NCBI GenBank assembly: GCA_938002815.1
Contig: CALKZT010000066.1
Location: forward strand, 1-38,036
Direction: 5' to 3'
Source of the DNA: an uncultured bacterium
Lineage (GTDB): Bacteria > Desulfobacterota > DSM-4660 > Desulfatiglandales > CALKZT01
DNA: 38,036 nt
Shown here: positions 7,996-17,224 of the stretch, in pieces
How positions within the stretch are numbered: position 1 is the stretch's first letter
How the letters are laid out: every line of letters begins with the position of its first letter
Position numbers and translations under genes: made by a program
The notes under the pieces: generated by a model
What the model was told of the DNA's origin: nothing
Database searches by the model: none
The model's input: the letters and a program-made list of their open reading frames with translations, nothing else

Positions 7996-8023
7996 AAGAT
8001 AAACTATTGTGACCGTTTGTCAA
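7996..8023 (-). promoter_or_regulatory. Sigma-70 promoter for the aminotransferase operon
   Basis: On the minus strand TTGACA (8023-8018), a 16-base spacer and TATCTT (8001-7996) stand about 30 bases before the aminotransferase start. The -35 is perfect and the -10 differs at two positions. Confidence 0.6.
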
Positions 8024-8201
8024 CAGACAAGGAGGAGCTCTTTTTCTCCGTATTCTCCTTTAGATCCATCTTAATCCTTATAAGGATCTCTGAGACTACT
8101 CTTCCCATCTCCTCTATTAAAAAATTAACCTTAGACAGATATTCCGCTAACATAAGCCATTTATATGGCCTTCTATCCGGATCTCCGCATAGGAGGGCGT
8201 C

Positions 8202-9788
8202 ATGAGGAAAGAGGGTATAAGCGATGGTATAAGCAGACGAGACCTACTTAAGTTAGCTGCCTTTGGTGCCATATCCCTAACTCTTCCTCCCTATCTCTTG
8301 TCAGGCCACCAAGCTGAATTTTCTCCCTCCAAGGGACGTGGACTTATCTTCTTAGTGGGAGACGGAATGCCTCTTGGTGTCATAAGAGCAATGCATGAGA
8401 TAGTTACAAGGGTATGGAATAAGGAGGGGACAAACCTATACTCACTTATGGGGGAAGAGGGGGCATCTGTGGGCTATATGGGCACAAAGAGCCTAAGTAG
8501 CATTGTCACAGACTCAGCCCCTGCCTCTGTTGCATGGGCAACAGGGTCCAAGACAGTGAACAAGATGCTGGCATCCCTGCCCGACGGAAGGCCCTTAAAG
8601 ACCATAATGGAGCTCTTAAAGGAGGAGGGATATGCCTGCGGCCTTGTGACCACCACAAGGGTTACCCATGCAACTCCAGCTGCCTGGGTCTCCCATCAGA
8701 TAGAGAGAGATTCTGAAGAAGAGATTGCCCTGGACTATCTGCGATTTAAACCTGAGATCCTCCTTGGTGGAGGAAGCAAGCAGTTTGATCCCAAATCCAG
8801 AAAGGACGGCCGAGACCTATTTGCTGAGTTTGCCCAACGGGGCTACGACATTGTCAAAAATAAGGAAGCTTTTTTCTCCCAAGAGATAATTTTGTCGGAG
8901 AGGCCCCTTTTAGGCGTCTTTAATAGATCCCACATCAGTTACTATGTGGATAGGGTAAACTTTCGGGAGTTGGGGGACATGCAACCTACTCTTGCAGAGA
9001 TGACCGCAGTGGCTCTCAAAAAGCTTTCAGGGAATCCCAAAGGCTTTATCCTTCAGGTGGAGGCAGGAAGAATAGATCATGCTAATCATTCAAACGATGC
9101 CTGGGGAGCAATAATGGATACCTTGGAACTCGATCATACCCTTGGGATTATAAGAGAATTTTTACGCACAAATCCCAACACCCTTGTAATTCTTACCTCA
9201 GACCACGGTAATTCAGGATGGGGGATCAATGGAACAGGGCCAGAATATAATGACGCAACAGAGGCACTGAAGAAATACACAGCCATTAAGGCCTCCTTTG
9301 AAATGATAGGAGAGAAGATGAAAGGAAAGGGGCCACAGGAGATAAAGGAGATATTTGAGCATTACACAACCTATACACTCTTCGACTGGGAGGCCGAAGA
9401 GATCTATAAATCCATGAACTCAGACTATCAACCATATCCAGGGGATTTTTTGTATTACCCAGATGCCCTTCTTGGAAGGGCTCTCGCCCATAGCACTTAC
9501 CGCAAAGATGAAGGTGGGAAGCTCAAGGCCTCATTAAGAAGGGGGAATGTGGGATTCACATCCACAAATCACACAGGTGAAGACCAGATATTGCTGGCCT
9601 TCGGCCACGAGGCAAGGAATCTTGGCTTGAATAGATATGTGGATAATACCTATCTATTTGAGGCCATGTGCAAATATTTTGGGATAAAGTACAAAAATCC
9701 CGTCATGACAGAAAAAGAGGCCAGGTCCTATATAAAGATTTCATCCCTAACTGAGTGGCAAAGGCATATGAAACTCCATATTTCTTAA
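8202..9788 (+). CDS. Tat-exported alkaline phosphatase (PhoA family)
   Basis: A 528-residue protein beginning with a twin-arginine signal (SRRDLLKL then a hydrophobic stretch to about residue 34), so it is folded in the cytoplasm and exported to the periplasm. The catalytic domain shows the first metal Asp in VGDGMP (D54), the nucleophile Ser105 in TDSAPAS, EAGRIDHANH, TSDHGN and NHTGED, all alkaline-phosphatase superfamily metal-site motifs. It hydrolyses phosphate monoesters with two Zn and one Mg. It is longer than E. coli PhoA because of an insert around residues 360-440. The start is fixed by AGGAGGG upstream. I could not see a Pho box, and it has no phosphate-uptake neighbours. Confidence 0.94.
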   Translation: MRKEGISDGISRRDLLKLAAFGAISLTLPPYLLSGHQAEFSPSKGRGLIFLVGDGMPLGVIRAMHEIVTRVWNKEGTNLYSLMGEEGASVGYMGTKSLSSIVTDSAPASVAWATGSKTVNKMLASLPDGRPLKTIMELLKEEGYACGLVTTTRVTHATPAAWVSHQIERDSEEEIALDYLRFKPEILLGGGSKQFDPKSRKDGRDLFAEFAQRGYDIVKNKEAFFSQEIILSERPLLGVFNRSHISYYVDRVNFRELGDMQPTLAEMTAVALKKLSGNPKGFILQVEAGRIDHANHSNDAWGAIMDTLELDHTLGIIREFLRTNPNTLVILTSDHGNSGWGINGTGPEYNDATEALKKYTAIKASFEMIGEKMKGKGPQEIKEIFEHYTTYTLFDWEAEEIYKSMNSDYQPYPGDFLYYPDALLGRALAHSTYRKDEGGKLKASLRRGNVGFTSTNHTGEDQILLAFGHEARNLGLNRYVDNTYLFEAMCKYFGIKYKNPVMTEKEARSYIKISSLTEWQRHMKLHIS

Positions 9789-9960
9789 CAGGGGGGTCTT
9801 CATATAATAGCCAGATTGAACCGCTTTTTAGCCCTTAAAGTGGTTGGGTAATCCTAAAGGTCTCGGAATATAGGATAAAATCCTGCTCAGACCCCTCCTA
9901 TCATATTAGCAGGAGAAAAAATCCAATACTAAGAGTCATAGCTGGATTAAAATAGAGATT

Positions 9961-10356
9961 ATGACTTTAACTTACTTCTGCCCAGCATGCTGGAATAGAG
10001 TCTCAGGAGCAGATTTAACCTGTCCTTGTTGTGGATATGACCTCAAGAGCTTTCAAGATCTGCCTTATGAGCGAAAGCTTATCATGGCCTTGAGACATCC
10101 CATAAGAGATGTAAGAGTAACCGCGATAAGTATCATTGCCAAAAAGAATCTATTCGCCGCATTGTCAGAATTGGAGGCCTTAATAGAGCGTGAAGAAAAC
10201 CCAATGGTCCTTATAGAAATAGTAGATGCCCTTGCCACAATAGACCATCCAGAGGCCTTAGATCTTCTTCGGAAACTTGCAGGCCACAGATATCCATTGG
10301 TCCAAAAGAGGGCTCAAGACTGCCTAGAGGGAAAAAAGGGTAAACCTATTTGCTGA
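9961..10356 (+). CDS. Zinc-ribbon plus HEAT-like repeat protein
   Basis: A 131-residue protein. Residues 7-24 form a zinc ribbon with two CxxC knuckles (CPAC and CPCC), followed by helical repeats resembling HEAT/PBS-lyase units (ALRHPIRDVRVTAISII, then IVDALATIDHPEALDLL and HRYPLVQKRAQDCL). This small architecture is seen in anaerobic bacteria; its function is unknown and it is probably a protein-binding scaffold. No signal peptide is visible. It lies 172 bases after the phosphatase, with its start preceded only by a weak ribosome-binding site, so it may have its own promoter. Confidence 0.75.
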   Translation: MTLTYFCPACWNRVSGADLTCPCCGYDLKSFQDLPYERKLIMALRHPIRDVRVTAISIIAKKNLFAALSELEALIEREENPMVLIEIVDALATIDHPEALDLLRKLAGHRYPLVQKRAQDCLEGKKGKPIC

Positions 10357-10985
10357 GAGACTGAGAAGGTCTCCCCCCAATTTTAGAGACAGTATAAGAT
10401 TAGGAGGTAGAGGAGAAAAGAGAACGAAAGGATATGGGGCTTCACCTCAGACAAAAAAGGCTTAGGATCCGAAAATAGACTTAAGGCCCATTTGGCAAGG
10501 AGAATCTATCCATTTTTTGTGCCCTATACCTTTGCCCCTGAGAAGAATATCCAGAGAAAACCCTTTTGAAAGGCTTTGAACCTGTTAGTTGGAAAATTTT
10601 TAAAGTTCAAAAGAGAAAACCTCAAAGTCCAAACCGACCTGCTTTGAACATTTGCTGTAGGTCTTTGATTTCTACTTTCTCTACATAAACTTAGCTCTTT
10701 ATGTCCATTGTTCTTTCAAATTCTATAGCAGGACTCTTTGTCATCGGGGAGATAATTATCTTTTAAATGCTGACTTTCCAATACCCTTAAGGCCTTTTGT
10801 TTATAGTAGTAAATCAGCAGCTACTATTACAACTTATTTTGATAAGGTGGCTGTCTAGTCAAAAGTGGAGCTATTTTAAAGGATTTGAGACAAATCTAGC
10901 TGAATTTAGGAAGAAAACTGGTAAAATTTGTCTGAGATTGTGAAAAGGGAAGTAATCAGAGGGTAGCTAAAGGAGTTAATACAAA
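10357..10985. other. AT-rich stretch with no recognisable gene
   Basis: Both strands contain only short frames without ribosome-binding sites or family resemblance. A small inverted repeat GATTTG-AGA-CAAATC lies at 10882-10896, and its right half recurs inverted (ATTTGTCT) at 10926-10933. Nothing else stands out. It may be the decayed remains of accessory DNA. Confidence 0.55.
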
Positions 10986-11237
10986 ATGGAAGGTCCCAAG
11001 ATAATAAGGACGGAACAAATCTATACTTAAAGGGCGCTACTTGCAAAACTGCCCTCGTATATCCAAAGGGTAAAGGAGGTTGCTGGCGAAGGCAATGTTG
11101 TGGTGCTCACAGGCCCTGGGCCTGTTTGGCTCTATTTAAAGATTGCCCATGCCCTCCATGGCAGGGCCAAAAGGTTTATTTATCGTTCCCCAGTTACAGG
11201 AGATGTGGTTATATTCGACCATAGCCCTGATTGGTAA
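10986..11237 (+). pseudogene. Csx3-like protein gene interrupted by an in-frame stop
   Basis: The frame opens with ATG at 10986 behind AAAGGAG, reads 14 codons, meets TAA at 11028-11030, then continues in the same frame for 68 codons to TAA at 11235. The second part contains VVVLTGPGPVWLYLKIAHAL, followed by FIYRSPVTGDVVIFDHSP. That resembles the Csx3 fold, compare the G-x-GP-x-WL...AH...Y-P...GAVVV-x-SH pattern of archaeal Csx3, a small cyclic-oligoadenylate-degrading protein linked to type III CRISPR. No usable start codon follows the internal stop before the conserved core, so the gene is either dead, mis-sequenced, or restarted at a GTG that loses the first strand. No CRISPR array or cas gene is in the window. 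Confidence 0.55.
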
Positions 11238-11277
11238 CCGATGGGATCCACTGGAAGATGCACAAATATTACACATT

Positions 11278-12309
11278 TTAACTCCGCCTGAGGAACTTTT
11301 TTGCCTTTGCCATGGCCCATTTCTGTTTATCCACTATTAAATCTGACTCGTCCACTATCTCATGGCCCAATATGTCTTCCAAGATGTCTTCTAAGGAGAC
11401 AACACCAGAGACCCCTCCAAACTCATCCAAGACCACAAAGAGATGCTGCCTTGTCTTTAGAAAATCCATAAGGGCTACATAGAGGCTTGAACTCTCTGGG
11501 ATAAAGTGTACCGGTCTTAAAAACTCCTCTATACTCCTCTCCTCTTCCCCTTTGGCTATGGAGATGAAGAGTTCCTTTGTGATCACAAGACCTACAACCT
11601 CCTCCAAGGAGCCCCTATAGACAGGGATCCTGGTATGTTCCCACTGAACTCTCATCTCCTTTATATCCCTTAAGGTCAGGCTATGGGGGAGAGAGAAGAC
11701 CGCTGTCCTTGGGGTCATCACATCTTTTACCCTTCTCTCCTTCAGGGATAGAATACCCTCTATTACACGGCTCTGAAATTGGTCCAATCCCCCAGAAAGG
11801 GTCCCCATTTTGGCCATAACCCGTATTTCCTCTGCCGTGACCTTTTCCTGGGGTGCCTTTTTTGTAAGAAGCCTTGTGATGGTAGAGATCATGTATACAA
11901 AGGGCCACATGATATACCTAATGGCCAGCATAAGATAGGTTACATAGGGACAGAGGTATCTGCCAAACAATACCCCTCCTGTCTTCGGGATTACCTCTCC
12001 AAAGACAAGGATCAGACATGTGAATACCACTCCGAATATGGGTAGATAACCTTCCCCCAGAGCCGAAATTGCTATGGATCCTGCAAAGGTGGCACCAAAG
12101 GTGTTGGCCATGGTATTTAGAGAGAGAATCGCAGAGATACTCTTATCCACCTCTCTCCTTAGGCCTCTAAAGACCTGCCATACCCTTAGACCCTTCTCTG
12201 CCTTTGCCTCCACATACCTGGTTGGTAAAGAGTATAAGATAGCCTCTAAGAGGGAACAGAGTGCTGATAAGAAGGTCACAGATATGACTACAATTATTAG
12301 TTTATACAT
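11278..12309 (-). CDS. CNNM/CorC-type membrane protein with CBS pair
   Basis: A 343-residue protein. Residues about 1-150 hold a DUF21/CNNM transmembrane domain of three to four helices with the conserved GEVIPKT motif. Residues about 195-320 are a CBS-domain pair (VKDVMTPRTAVF, then HTRIPVYRGSLEEVVG, then LFVVLDEFGGVSGVVSLEDILEDILG). The family transports or regulates Mg2+ or other divalent cations and binds adenosine nucleotides in the CBS pair. The extra CorC_HlyC domain found on many relatives is absent, so it is a short form. It sits in the inner membrane. Its start overlaps the upstream flippase gene by 13 bases. Confidence 0.92.
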   Translation of the reverse strand: MYKLIIVVISVTFLSALCSLLEAILYSLPTRYVEAKAEKGLRVWQVFRGLRREVDKSISAILSLNTMANTFGATFAGSIAISALGEGYLPIFGVVFTCLILVFGEVIPKTGGVLFGRYLCPYVTYLMLAIRYIMWPFVYMISTITRLLTKKAPQEKVTAEEIRVMAKMGTLSGGLDQFQSRVIEGILSLKERRVKDVMTPRTAVFSLPHSLTLRDIKEMRVQWEHTRIPVYRGSLEEVVGLVITKELFISIAKGEEERSIEEFLRPVHFIPESSSLYVALMDFLKTRQHLFVVLDEFGGVSGVVSLEDILEDILGHEIVDESDLIVDKQKWAMAKAKKFLRRS

Positions 12310-13574
12310 TCTGACCTCCGAAATTTCCCATAAAATAGGATCACAAATCCGATTAAAGTGAAAAAAATATGTGCAATAAAAAGAGAACTAAGATAAGTCT
12401 TCCAGCTCGAAGAAAAAAGTTCTAGTAAGAAATAGTATACTAACAAGGTTATCCATAACCAAAAACCCTCCTTTATCCCTCCAACAGCAATCATATAATT
12501 CATCAATTGACAGTGAATGGCCAATGGTAAAATAGCTATAACATAGTAAGGGAGAATCTCTGCACCTGACCAAAACTCTCTCCCAAACAGATAAAAGACA
12601 ATCTCCTTTCTAAAAATTTTTGCCAAAAAGAATCCAATCACAAAAACAAGGAACACAAATCCAACACCATACAAAAACTCCCTAAGTCCCTCTTTTGAAA
12701 GTTGCGCCCTAACGAGTTTCGGGTAGATGAGGGTTGAAAATACTGCTCCAAAGGCCAAGAGGCCCTTGCCCACAAGGGCGCAAGAGGCATACAGGCCGGC
12801 AAAGTCAGGGTGAAAGAATCTCTTTGCCAGCATCACATCCATCTCTTGAAAGAACCCCACAGGCATGGCGATTATAAACACCTTCCCTGTTGTGGACCAA
12901 AAATCCCCTACCTTCAAGGACTCCCAATGGCATGGCCTCCTCTCTCTGAATACCCCTACCCTCTTTGCCCCAAACCACAAGGCAAAAAAGGCACCTATTG
13001 CAGAAGACCCAAGGGCTCCCATCACCCCCGCCCCTAATAGAACAAGGATGATACCTATTGAGGCCCTGCTAAAGGTCTCTAAAACCCCTATGAAGGAGAT
13101 ACTCAAGAAGTCTTCACTGGCCAAAAGCAGACCCCTTATTACATTGAGCCAGGCCCAGGCCATAAGCGTAATAGATACTATGGCATACAATTCTATCCCC
13201 TGGACCTTAAGCCATGTCCTCAAAAAGGGATAAAGACAGATGGGAATGAGGGCAAAAAATGTTGAGGAGATCAGGGCCAGCCTTTTGGAGACATGGAGCA
13301 CTTGGGCCCCCCTTTCGTCTGTTTCGTCAATCCCTAAAGAGATGCGTGCCACCGCACTTACAAGTATACCCGCAGGACGAGAAAGGGCTACCAAAAGGGC
13401 ATATATGGCGCTAAATTCCCCGTAACTGATCGGCCCTATCTTTCTGCTAAGCACCCCGTGAAATACATATCCAAAGGAGTAGACGAGAAGGAAGGAGAAA
13501 GAAAGATAACTTAGGTTTGCCGTAAATGCCTTGAGTCTATCTGGTAGGAGCTTGGCTATTGGGAAATGGCCCAT
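12297..13574 (-). CDS. Polysaccharide-type flippase (Wzx/MATE-like, MVF superfamily)
   Basis: A 425-residue, very hydrophobic protein with about 12 predicted membrane helices, starting with a YGYVFHGVLSRKIGPISYGEF-type segment (written without the first residues) that is typical of lipid-linked oligosaccharide translocases: a helix followed by a short Gly/Pro-Tyr-Gly turn. Related proteins move undecaprenyl-linked sugars across the inner membrane. No glycosyltransferase or polysaccharide cluster lies near, so its substrate is open. The annotated start overlaps the DUF89 gene by 38 bases; a later start is possible because no strong ribosome-binding site is visible in the overlap. Confidence 0.82.
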   Translation of the reverse strand: MGHFPIAKLLPDRLKAFTANLSYLSFSFLLVYSFGYVFHGVLSRKIGPISYGEFSAIYALLVALSRPAGILVSAVARISLGIDETDERGAQVLHVSKRLALISSTFFALIPICLYPFLRTWLKVQGIELYAIVSITLMAWAWLNVIRGLLLASEDFLSISFIGVLETFSRASIGIILVLLGAGVMGALGSSAIGAFFALWFGAKRVGVFRERRPCHWESLKVGDFWSTTGKVFIIAMPVGFFQEMDVMLAKRFFHPDFAGLYASCALVGKGLLAFGAVFSTLIYPKLVRAQLSKEGLREFLYGVGFVFLVFVIGFFLAKIFRKEIVFYLFGREFWSGAEILPYYVIAILPLAIHCQLMNYMIAVGGIKEGFWLWITLLVYYFLLELFSSSWKTYLSSLFIAHIFFTLIGFVILFYGKFRRSECIN

Positions 13575-14445
13575 TCCATATCACGGCCTCCCCAAGGGGG
13601 ACCTCTAAAAACCTTTCATGCACCCTGCACTTACACATAAGGAGAAAAAAGACCCTCTCGTTTAAGGAGAGCTCTTCAGAGAGAGTCTCCACATTACCTC
13701 CTCCCTTTACTATCACCAGATCAGATCCGTCAAAATGCCTAAAAAACTCCTCTGAACACCTCTTCAAGATCACACCTGGCAGAGGACCTTTTATTCCATT
13801 TGTAATAACAGTTGCAATTCTATTTAATCCTATTTCTATTGCATCATCTATTGTTACATCATTTAAGACAGGCTCATTTCTAACCACATATGTTACATCA
13901 AGGCTGTAATTTCTTTTTAAAACCTCTATAAAGGCCATGTCCAATATGGCCTCCGCTGAATTATCGCCAATATATAAGATTTTATTGGCAGTGGAAATCT
14001 TTTGAATTAGCGTTTTATACTTTTTCTCGTTTACCCGCAATGTTTTAGCTTTTAAGACTATATCCTGAACTATACATCCATAGTCAGTCTGCACCATAGT
14101 ATCGATGACATTACCAATGATTGCAAGTTTAAATGCCAAAAAAACTGGGTCACTTTCCGAGTCTAAAATTTCCCAGAGAGTTGAATAGTAGCGCATAAGT
14201 TTTAAGTTTGTCTCTCTTTTTAATGTATAAAAAGGGTCAGTTATTGAGGTTAACTCACATAACAGATTCAAGGCTTTTTCTACTATTTCTGCACTGGTAA
14301 AATTCCAGATCTCCTCATGTCCCATAACTCTCTTTACAATTTCGTGGAAGACATATCTATATACTCTCTTTTCCTTTAGTGTCGTCTTTAGGCCATTCAA
14401 TGTCATATTGAGGATACAGGGGATGCACTCTTCTTCTATCAGCAT
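13537..14445 (-). CDS. DUF89/ARMT1-like metal-dependent phosphatase
   Basis: A 302-residue protein of the DUF89 family. It starts with an ECIPCIL cysteine pair, marking the subfamily I form of anaerobes and archaea, and carries IGDNSAEAILD, NDVTIDDA and IVKGGGN, which supply the metal-binding Asp and Asn residues of these damage-control phosphatases. They remove phosphate from damaged or overflow sugar phosphates; subfamily I substrates are poorly defined. GGGGAG lies just before the ATG. The middle of the gene (about 13790-14340) is markedly AT-rich compared with its 3' end and its neighbours. Confidence 0.88.
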   Translation of the reverse strand: MLIEEECIPCILNMTLNGLKTTLKEKRVYRYVFHEIVKRVMGHEEIWNFTSAEIVEKALNLLCELTSITDPFYTLKRETNLKLMRYYSTLWEILDSESDPVFLAFKLAIIGNVIDTMVQTDYGCIVQDIVLKAKTLRVNEKKYKTLIQKISTANKILYIGDNSAEAILDMAFIEVLKRNYSLDVTYVVRNEPVLNDVTIDDAIEIGLNRIATVITNGIKGPLPGVILKRCSEEFFRHFDGSDLVIVKGGGNVETLSEELSLNERVFFLLMCKCRVHERFLEVPLGEAVIWNGPFPNSQAPTR

Positions 14446-14508
14446 TTTCTCTCCCCTTCTGTAAGTCCATTCTGAATAGAAAAAGCTCCTACCCTTTTTG
14501 ACTTGTCC

Positions 14509-15315
14509 CTAATTTACGTGAGGCCTGAAATACTTCATGGCCTCAGGGATGTAGGCCCTAATATAGGCCATTCTCGTCTCTGGAAGGGGGTGGGTGCTCA
14601 AAAATTCAGGTGTCTTTGGGCCTTCTTCCTTTTTCATCCTCTCCCAAAACTCGATGGCAGAACTTGGATCATAACCCCCCATTGCCATGAGTATGAGACC
14701 CACCCTATCTGCCTCTTCCTCCTGGATCCTGCTATAAGGGAGGACCAGACCAAGGGAGGCCGTGACCCCGTATACCTGATTAAATAGGTTTCTGGTCTCC
14801 TGAGGCCGGTTCGCCAAGGCTGCGGACAATGCTATCCCACCCATCTGGATGAGCAGCCCTTGGCTCATGCGCTCATTCCCATGTTCAAGTATGGCATGGG
14901 CGATCTCATGTCCCAAGACCACCGCAAGCCCTTTTTCGTCTCTTGTATACCTTAGGATACCTGTATAGACTGCAACCTTGCCTCCTGGCATGCACCAGGC
15001 ATTCACCACCTTTGGATCCTCTATGAGGCTAAACTCCCATTTGTAATTGGCGATCTTGTGTTGGAGGCCGGCCCTTCTCAGGAATTCCTCTGCTGCCCTG
15101 GATATCCTTTGCCCAACCCCCCTCAAGGATTCCACCTTCTGGGGGTCCTTGCTGAGATTAGACCTCTTTAGGACCTCTCTGTACTCTTGGAAGCTCATAC
15201 TCAAGAGCTGCTGATCAGAGACAAGCCTTAGGGCCTTTCTTTGGGTAAAGGGAACCTCTGCACAGGAGAGGCTCAAAAGGGCTAAGAGCAGGGTTATGAA
15301 GAACTTCCTCACCAT
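14509..15315 (-). CDS. M48-family zinc peptidase, lipoprotein
   Basis: The 268-residue product starts with a lipoprotein signal: MVRKFFITLL, a hydrophobic run and a lipobox LSLSC with C18 as lipidation site, so it is anchored in the outer or inner membrane facing the periplasm. HEIAH (residues 136-140) is the zinc and catalytic motif, and EEEADRVG provides the third ligand. THPLPETR near the C-terminus is typical of M48B/BepA-like outer-membrane quality-control proteases. The ATG at 15315 is chosen over an in-frame upstream start because AGGAGG precedes it at the right distance. There are no TPR repeats, unlike BepA. Confidence 0.93.
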   Translation of the reverse strand: MVRKFFITLLLALLSLSCAEVPFTQRKALRLVSDQQLLSMSFQEYREVLKRSNLSKDPQKVESLRGVGQRISRAAEEFLRRAGLQHKIANYKWEFSLIEDPKVVNAWCMPGGKVAVYTGILRYTRDEKGLAVVLGHEIAHAILEHGNERMSQGLLIQMGGIALSAALANRPQETRNLFNQVYGVTASLGLVLPYSRIQEEEADRVGLILMAMGGYDPSSAIEFWERMKKEEGPKTPEFLSTHPLPETRMAYIRAYIPEAMKYFRPHVN

Positions 15316-15338
15316 GGGAGCACCTCCTGATGTGTAGA

Positions 15339-15554
15339 TCAAAAGGGATTGTATCTCCCGCAATCCGGGCATTCCCACAGGACCCCACTACAGGTCATAC
15401 CCCATAGATTCTCTTCCATACATCTGTTGCAGATCATAAACCCACACCTGCACCTCCAGCAAAAGGGTACATCCTTTCCGCACACAGAACACACATAGTA
15501 GCTCTTCTTCGAAAAGAAGGCCCTATCAGTCCTTCCCCGTGTGTCCAAAGCCAC
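15339..15554 (-). CDS. Small cysteine-rich zinc-binding protein
   Basis: At most 71 residues, with ten cysteines arranged as CSVC, CWRCRC, CNRC and a final [10 protein letters not shown], which points to two or three zinc sites. I do not recognise a named family but recall similar short proteins in Desulfobacterota; function is unknown. The first residues overlap dut. GGGAGG lies directly before the GTG at 15554 with no spacing, so the TTG two codons later (15548) is an equally good start. It lies between dut and the M48 peptidase in the same operon. Confidence 0.7.
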   Translation of the reverse strand: MALDTRGRTDRAFFSKKSYYVCSVCGKDVPFCWRCRCGFMICNRCMEENLWGMTCSGVLWECPDCGRYNPF

Positions 15555-16002
15555 CCTCCCCCCTGATGGTCTCGTCCAATTCCTGGACCTCTTGGACCCG
15601 CACCTCTACAACCTTTGAAAAGACCAGTTGGGCAACCCTATCTCCATTTTTCACCACAAAGGGCTCCTTCCCAAAGTTGATAAGTATAACACCTATCTCC
15701 CCCCTATAGTCAGAGTCTATGGTCCCGGGGCTGTTGAGTAGTCCTATGCCGTGCCTAAAGGCAAGGCCACTGCGCGGCCGCACCTGCGCCTCCAGGCCCC
15801 TGGGCATAGATATGGCTATGCCGGTGGGGATCAGTTCATATTCTCCGGGCAAGATCACCTTTTCCTCCTCCAGGCTTGCCCTCAGGTCCATGCCCGAAGA
15901 GCCCTCTGTCTCGTATCGGGGAAGGGGATTATCTCCTCTGAGCCTTTTGACCTTTATTGGGATGGGAGGGGCTTCTCCTTTAAAAGTCCTTTGGGAGGTC
16001 AT
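15526..16002 (-). CDS. dut: dUTP diphosphatase (dUTPase)
   Basis: A 158-residue trimeric dUTPase that hydrolyses dUTP to dUMP and pyrophosphate, keeping uracil out of DNA and supplying thymidylate synthesis. All five family motifs are present: SSGMDL, RPRSGLA, the [10 protein letters not shown] loop with the catalytic Asp, GDRVAQLV, and C-terminal GEGGFGHTG (His replaces the more usual Ser). The start overlaps the M16 peptidase gene by 23 bases. The basic N-terminal extension of about 15 residues may be partly non-native if a later start is used. Confidence 0.96.
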   Translation of the reverse strand: MTSQRTFKGEAPPIPIKVKRLRGDNPLPRYETEGSSGMDLRASLEEEKVILPGEYELIPTGIAISMPRGLEAQVRPRSGLAFRHGIGLLNSPGTIDSDYRGEIGVILINFGKEPFVVKNGDRVAQLVFSKVVEVRVQEVQELDETIRGEGGFGHTGKD

Positions 16003-17224
16003 CCTCTGTGATGGGTCCTATCATAGAGATGGCAGGCCTATCTTTGAATAAGAGCCTTGCCACCTCCGTGATCTGCTCAAGGTTTACCCCTGTGATCCTT
16101 TTCTCTATCTCCTCTATGGATATATATCTGCCCAGGTGTATCTCTGACTTGGCATTTCTAAACATGTAGCTTTCAGGGGTCTCTGTCCCCAGATATATGC
16201 TTGCGATAGAATAATCCTTTGCGTGGGCCAGCTCCTCTTCTGTTACACCCTCCTTTAAGAGTTTCAAGATCTCTTCCTTTAGGATTCGAAATACCGTATC
16301 GGCAGACTCCTTTTCTGTGGCAAAATACACAGAAAAGACCCCAGTATCAGAATAGGGATAGTAGGAACTGTATATGGAATAGACCAACCCCTCCCTCTCC
16401 CTCACCCTCTGAAACAACCTGCTACTCATGTTCCCGCCCAGGATGCAGTTTAAAAGGGCAGCGGGAAGGCGTGTACTATCTCTTATGGAAGGGGCCTCGA
16501 AACCCAATGCCACATGTACCTGGGAGAGATCCCTCTTTAGGACCCTTCTATTGGGACAAAAGTCAGGCCTTATCCTTTTGGGGGATTGACCGTTCCCCTT
16601 AAAGGCAGATAGCCTGGGGGAGAGCAAATCCATTACCTCTTGATGGGATACCCTTCCACTCACCGAGACCAAGATATTGGAGCCATAAAGGTGTCTGTCC
16701 CAAAAGCAAAACAAATCCTCCCTCTTAATGGAACTCAGAAGCTCCTTTTGGCCTATGATAGGTCTTCCCAGGGGATGTCCTTGGAACATGGCCTCCCCCA
16801 GTAGGTCATATATGTACTCCTCAGGGGACTCCTCCACTGAGATCAACTCCTGAAGTACTACCCCCTTTTCCAACTCCAGATCCAATGGATCAAACCTTGG
16901 GTTAGACAGGATCTCCAGCAGGATCTCAGAGGCGATCCGGAGATGCTTTGGTAGGACCTTTACATAGAAACAGACGGATTCCTTTCCGGTAAGAGCATCA
17001 GATACTCCGCCTATGGAATCCAGCTCCTTTGCGATCTCTTGAGCAGATTTGGCCGATGTCCCCTTAAAGACCATATGCTCAAGCATATGACAGAGCCCCT
17101 GCTCTTCATCCCCTTCGTCCCTTGAGCCTATCTTTAGCCATATGGCCTGGGCCACAGAGTGGCTCTGGGGCAAGGTCTCTGTGGCCACCACAATCCCATT
17201 GCTCAGAACACTCTTACTATACAT
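15980..17224 (-). CDS. M16-family zinc peptidase (processing-peptidase-like)
   Basis: A 414-residue member of peptidase family M16 (mitochondrial processing peptidase-like, as B. subtilis MlpA/YmxG). The inverted zinc motif HMLEH lies in [14 protein letters not shown] and the distal Glu in [11 protein letters not shown] second M16 domain with [17 protein letters not shown] follows. No signal peptide is visible, so a cytoplasmic role in peptide turnover is likely. Position directly after pnp, overlapping it by 8 bases, is the conserved arrangement in many bacteria. Confidence 0.94.
   Translation of the reverse strand: MYSKSVLSNGIVVATETLPQSHSVAQAIWLKIGSRDEGDEEQGLCHMLEHMVFKGTSAKSAQEIAKELDSIGGVSDALTGKESVCFYVKVLPKHLRIASEILLEILSNPRFDPLDLELEKGVVLQELISVEESPEEYIYDLLGEAMFQGHPLGRPIIGQKELLSSIKREDLFCFWDRHLYGSNILVSVSGRVSHQEVMDLLSPRLSAFKGNGQSPKRIRPDFCPNRRVLKRDLSQVHVALGFEAPSIRDSTRLPAALLNCILGGNMSSRLFQRVREREGLVYSIYSSYYPYSDTGVFSVYFATEKESADTVFRILKEEILKLLKEGVTEEELAHAKDYSIASIYLGTETPESYMFRNAKSEIHLGRYISIEEIEKRITGVNLEQITEVARLLFKDRPAISMIGPITEDDLPKDF

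Noticed and set aside
7987-8205. 72-residue frame between aminotransferase and phosphatase
   Set aside because: No ribosome-binding site, low-complexity Ser/Ile content, and it covers the leftward promoter and overlaps the phosphatase start.
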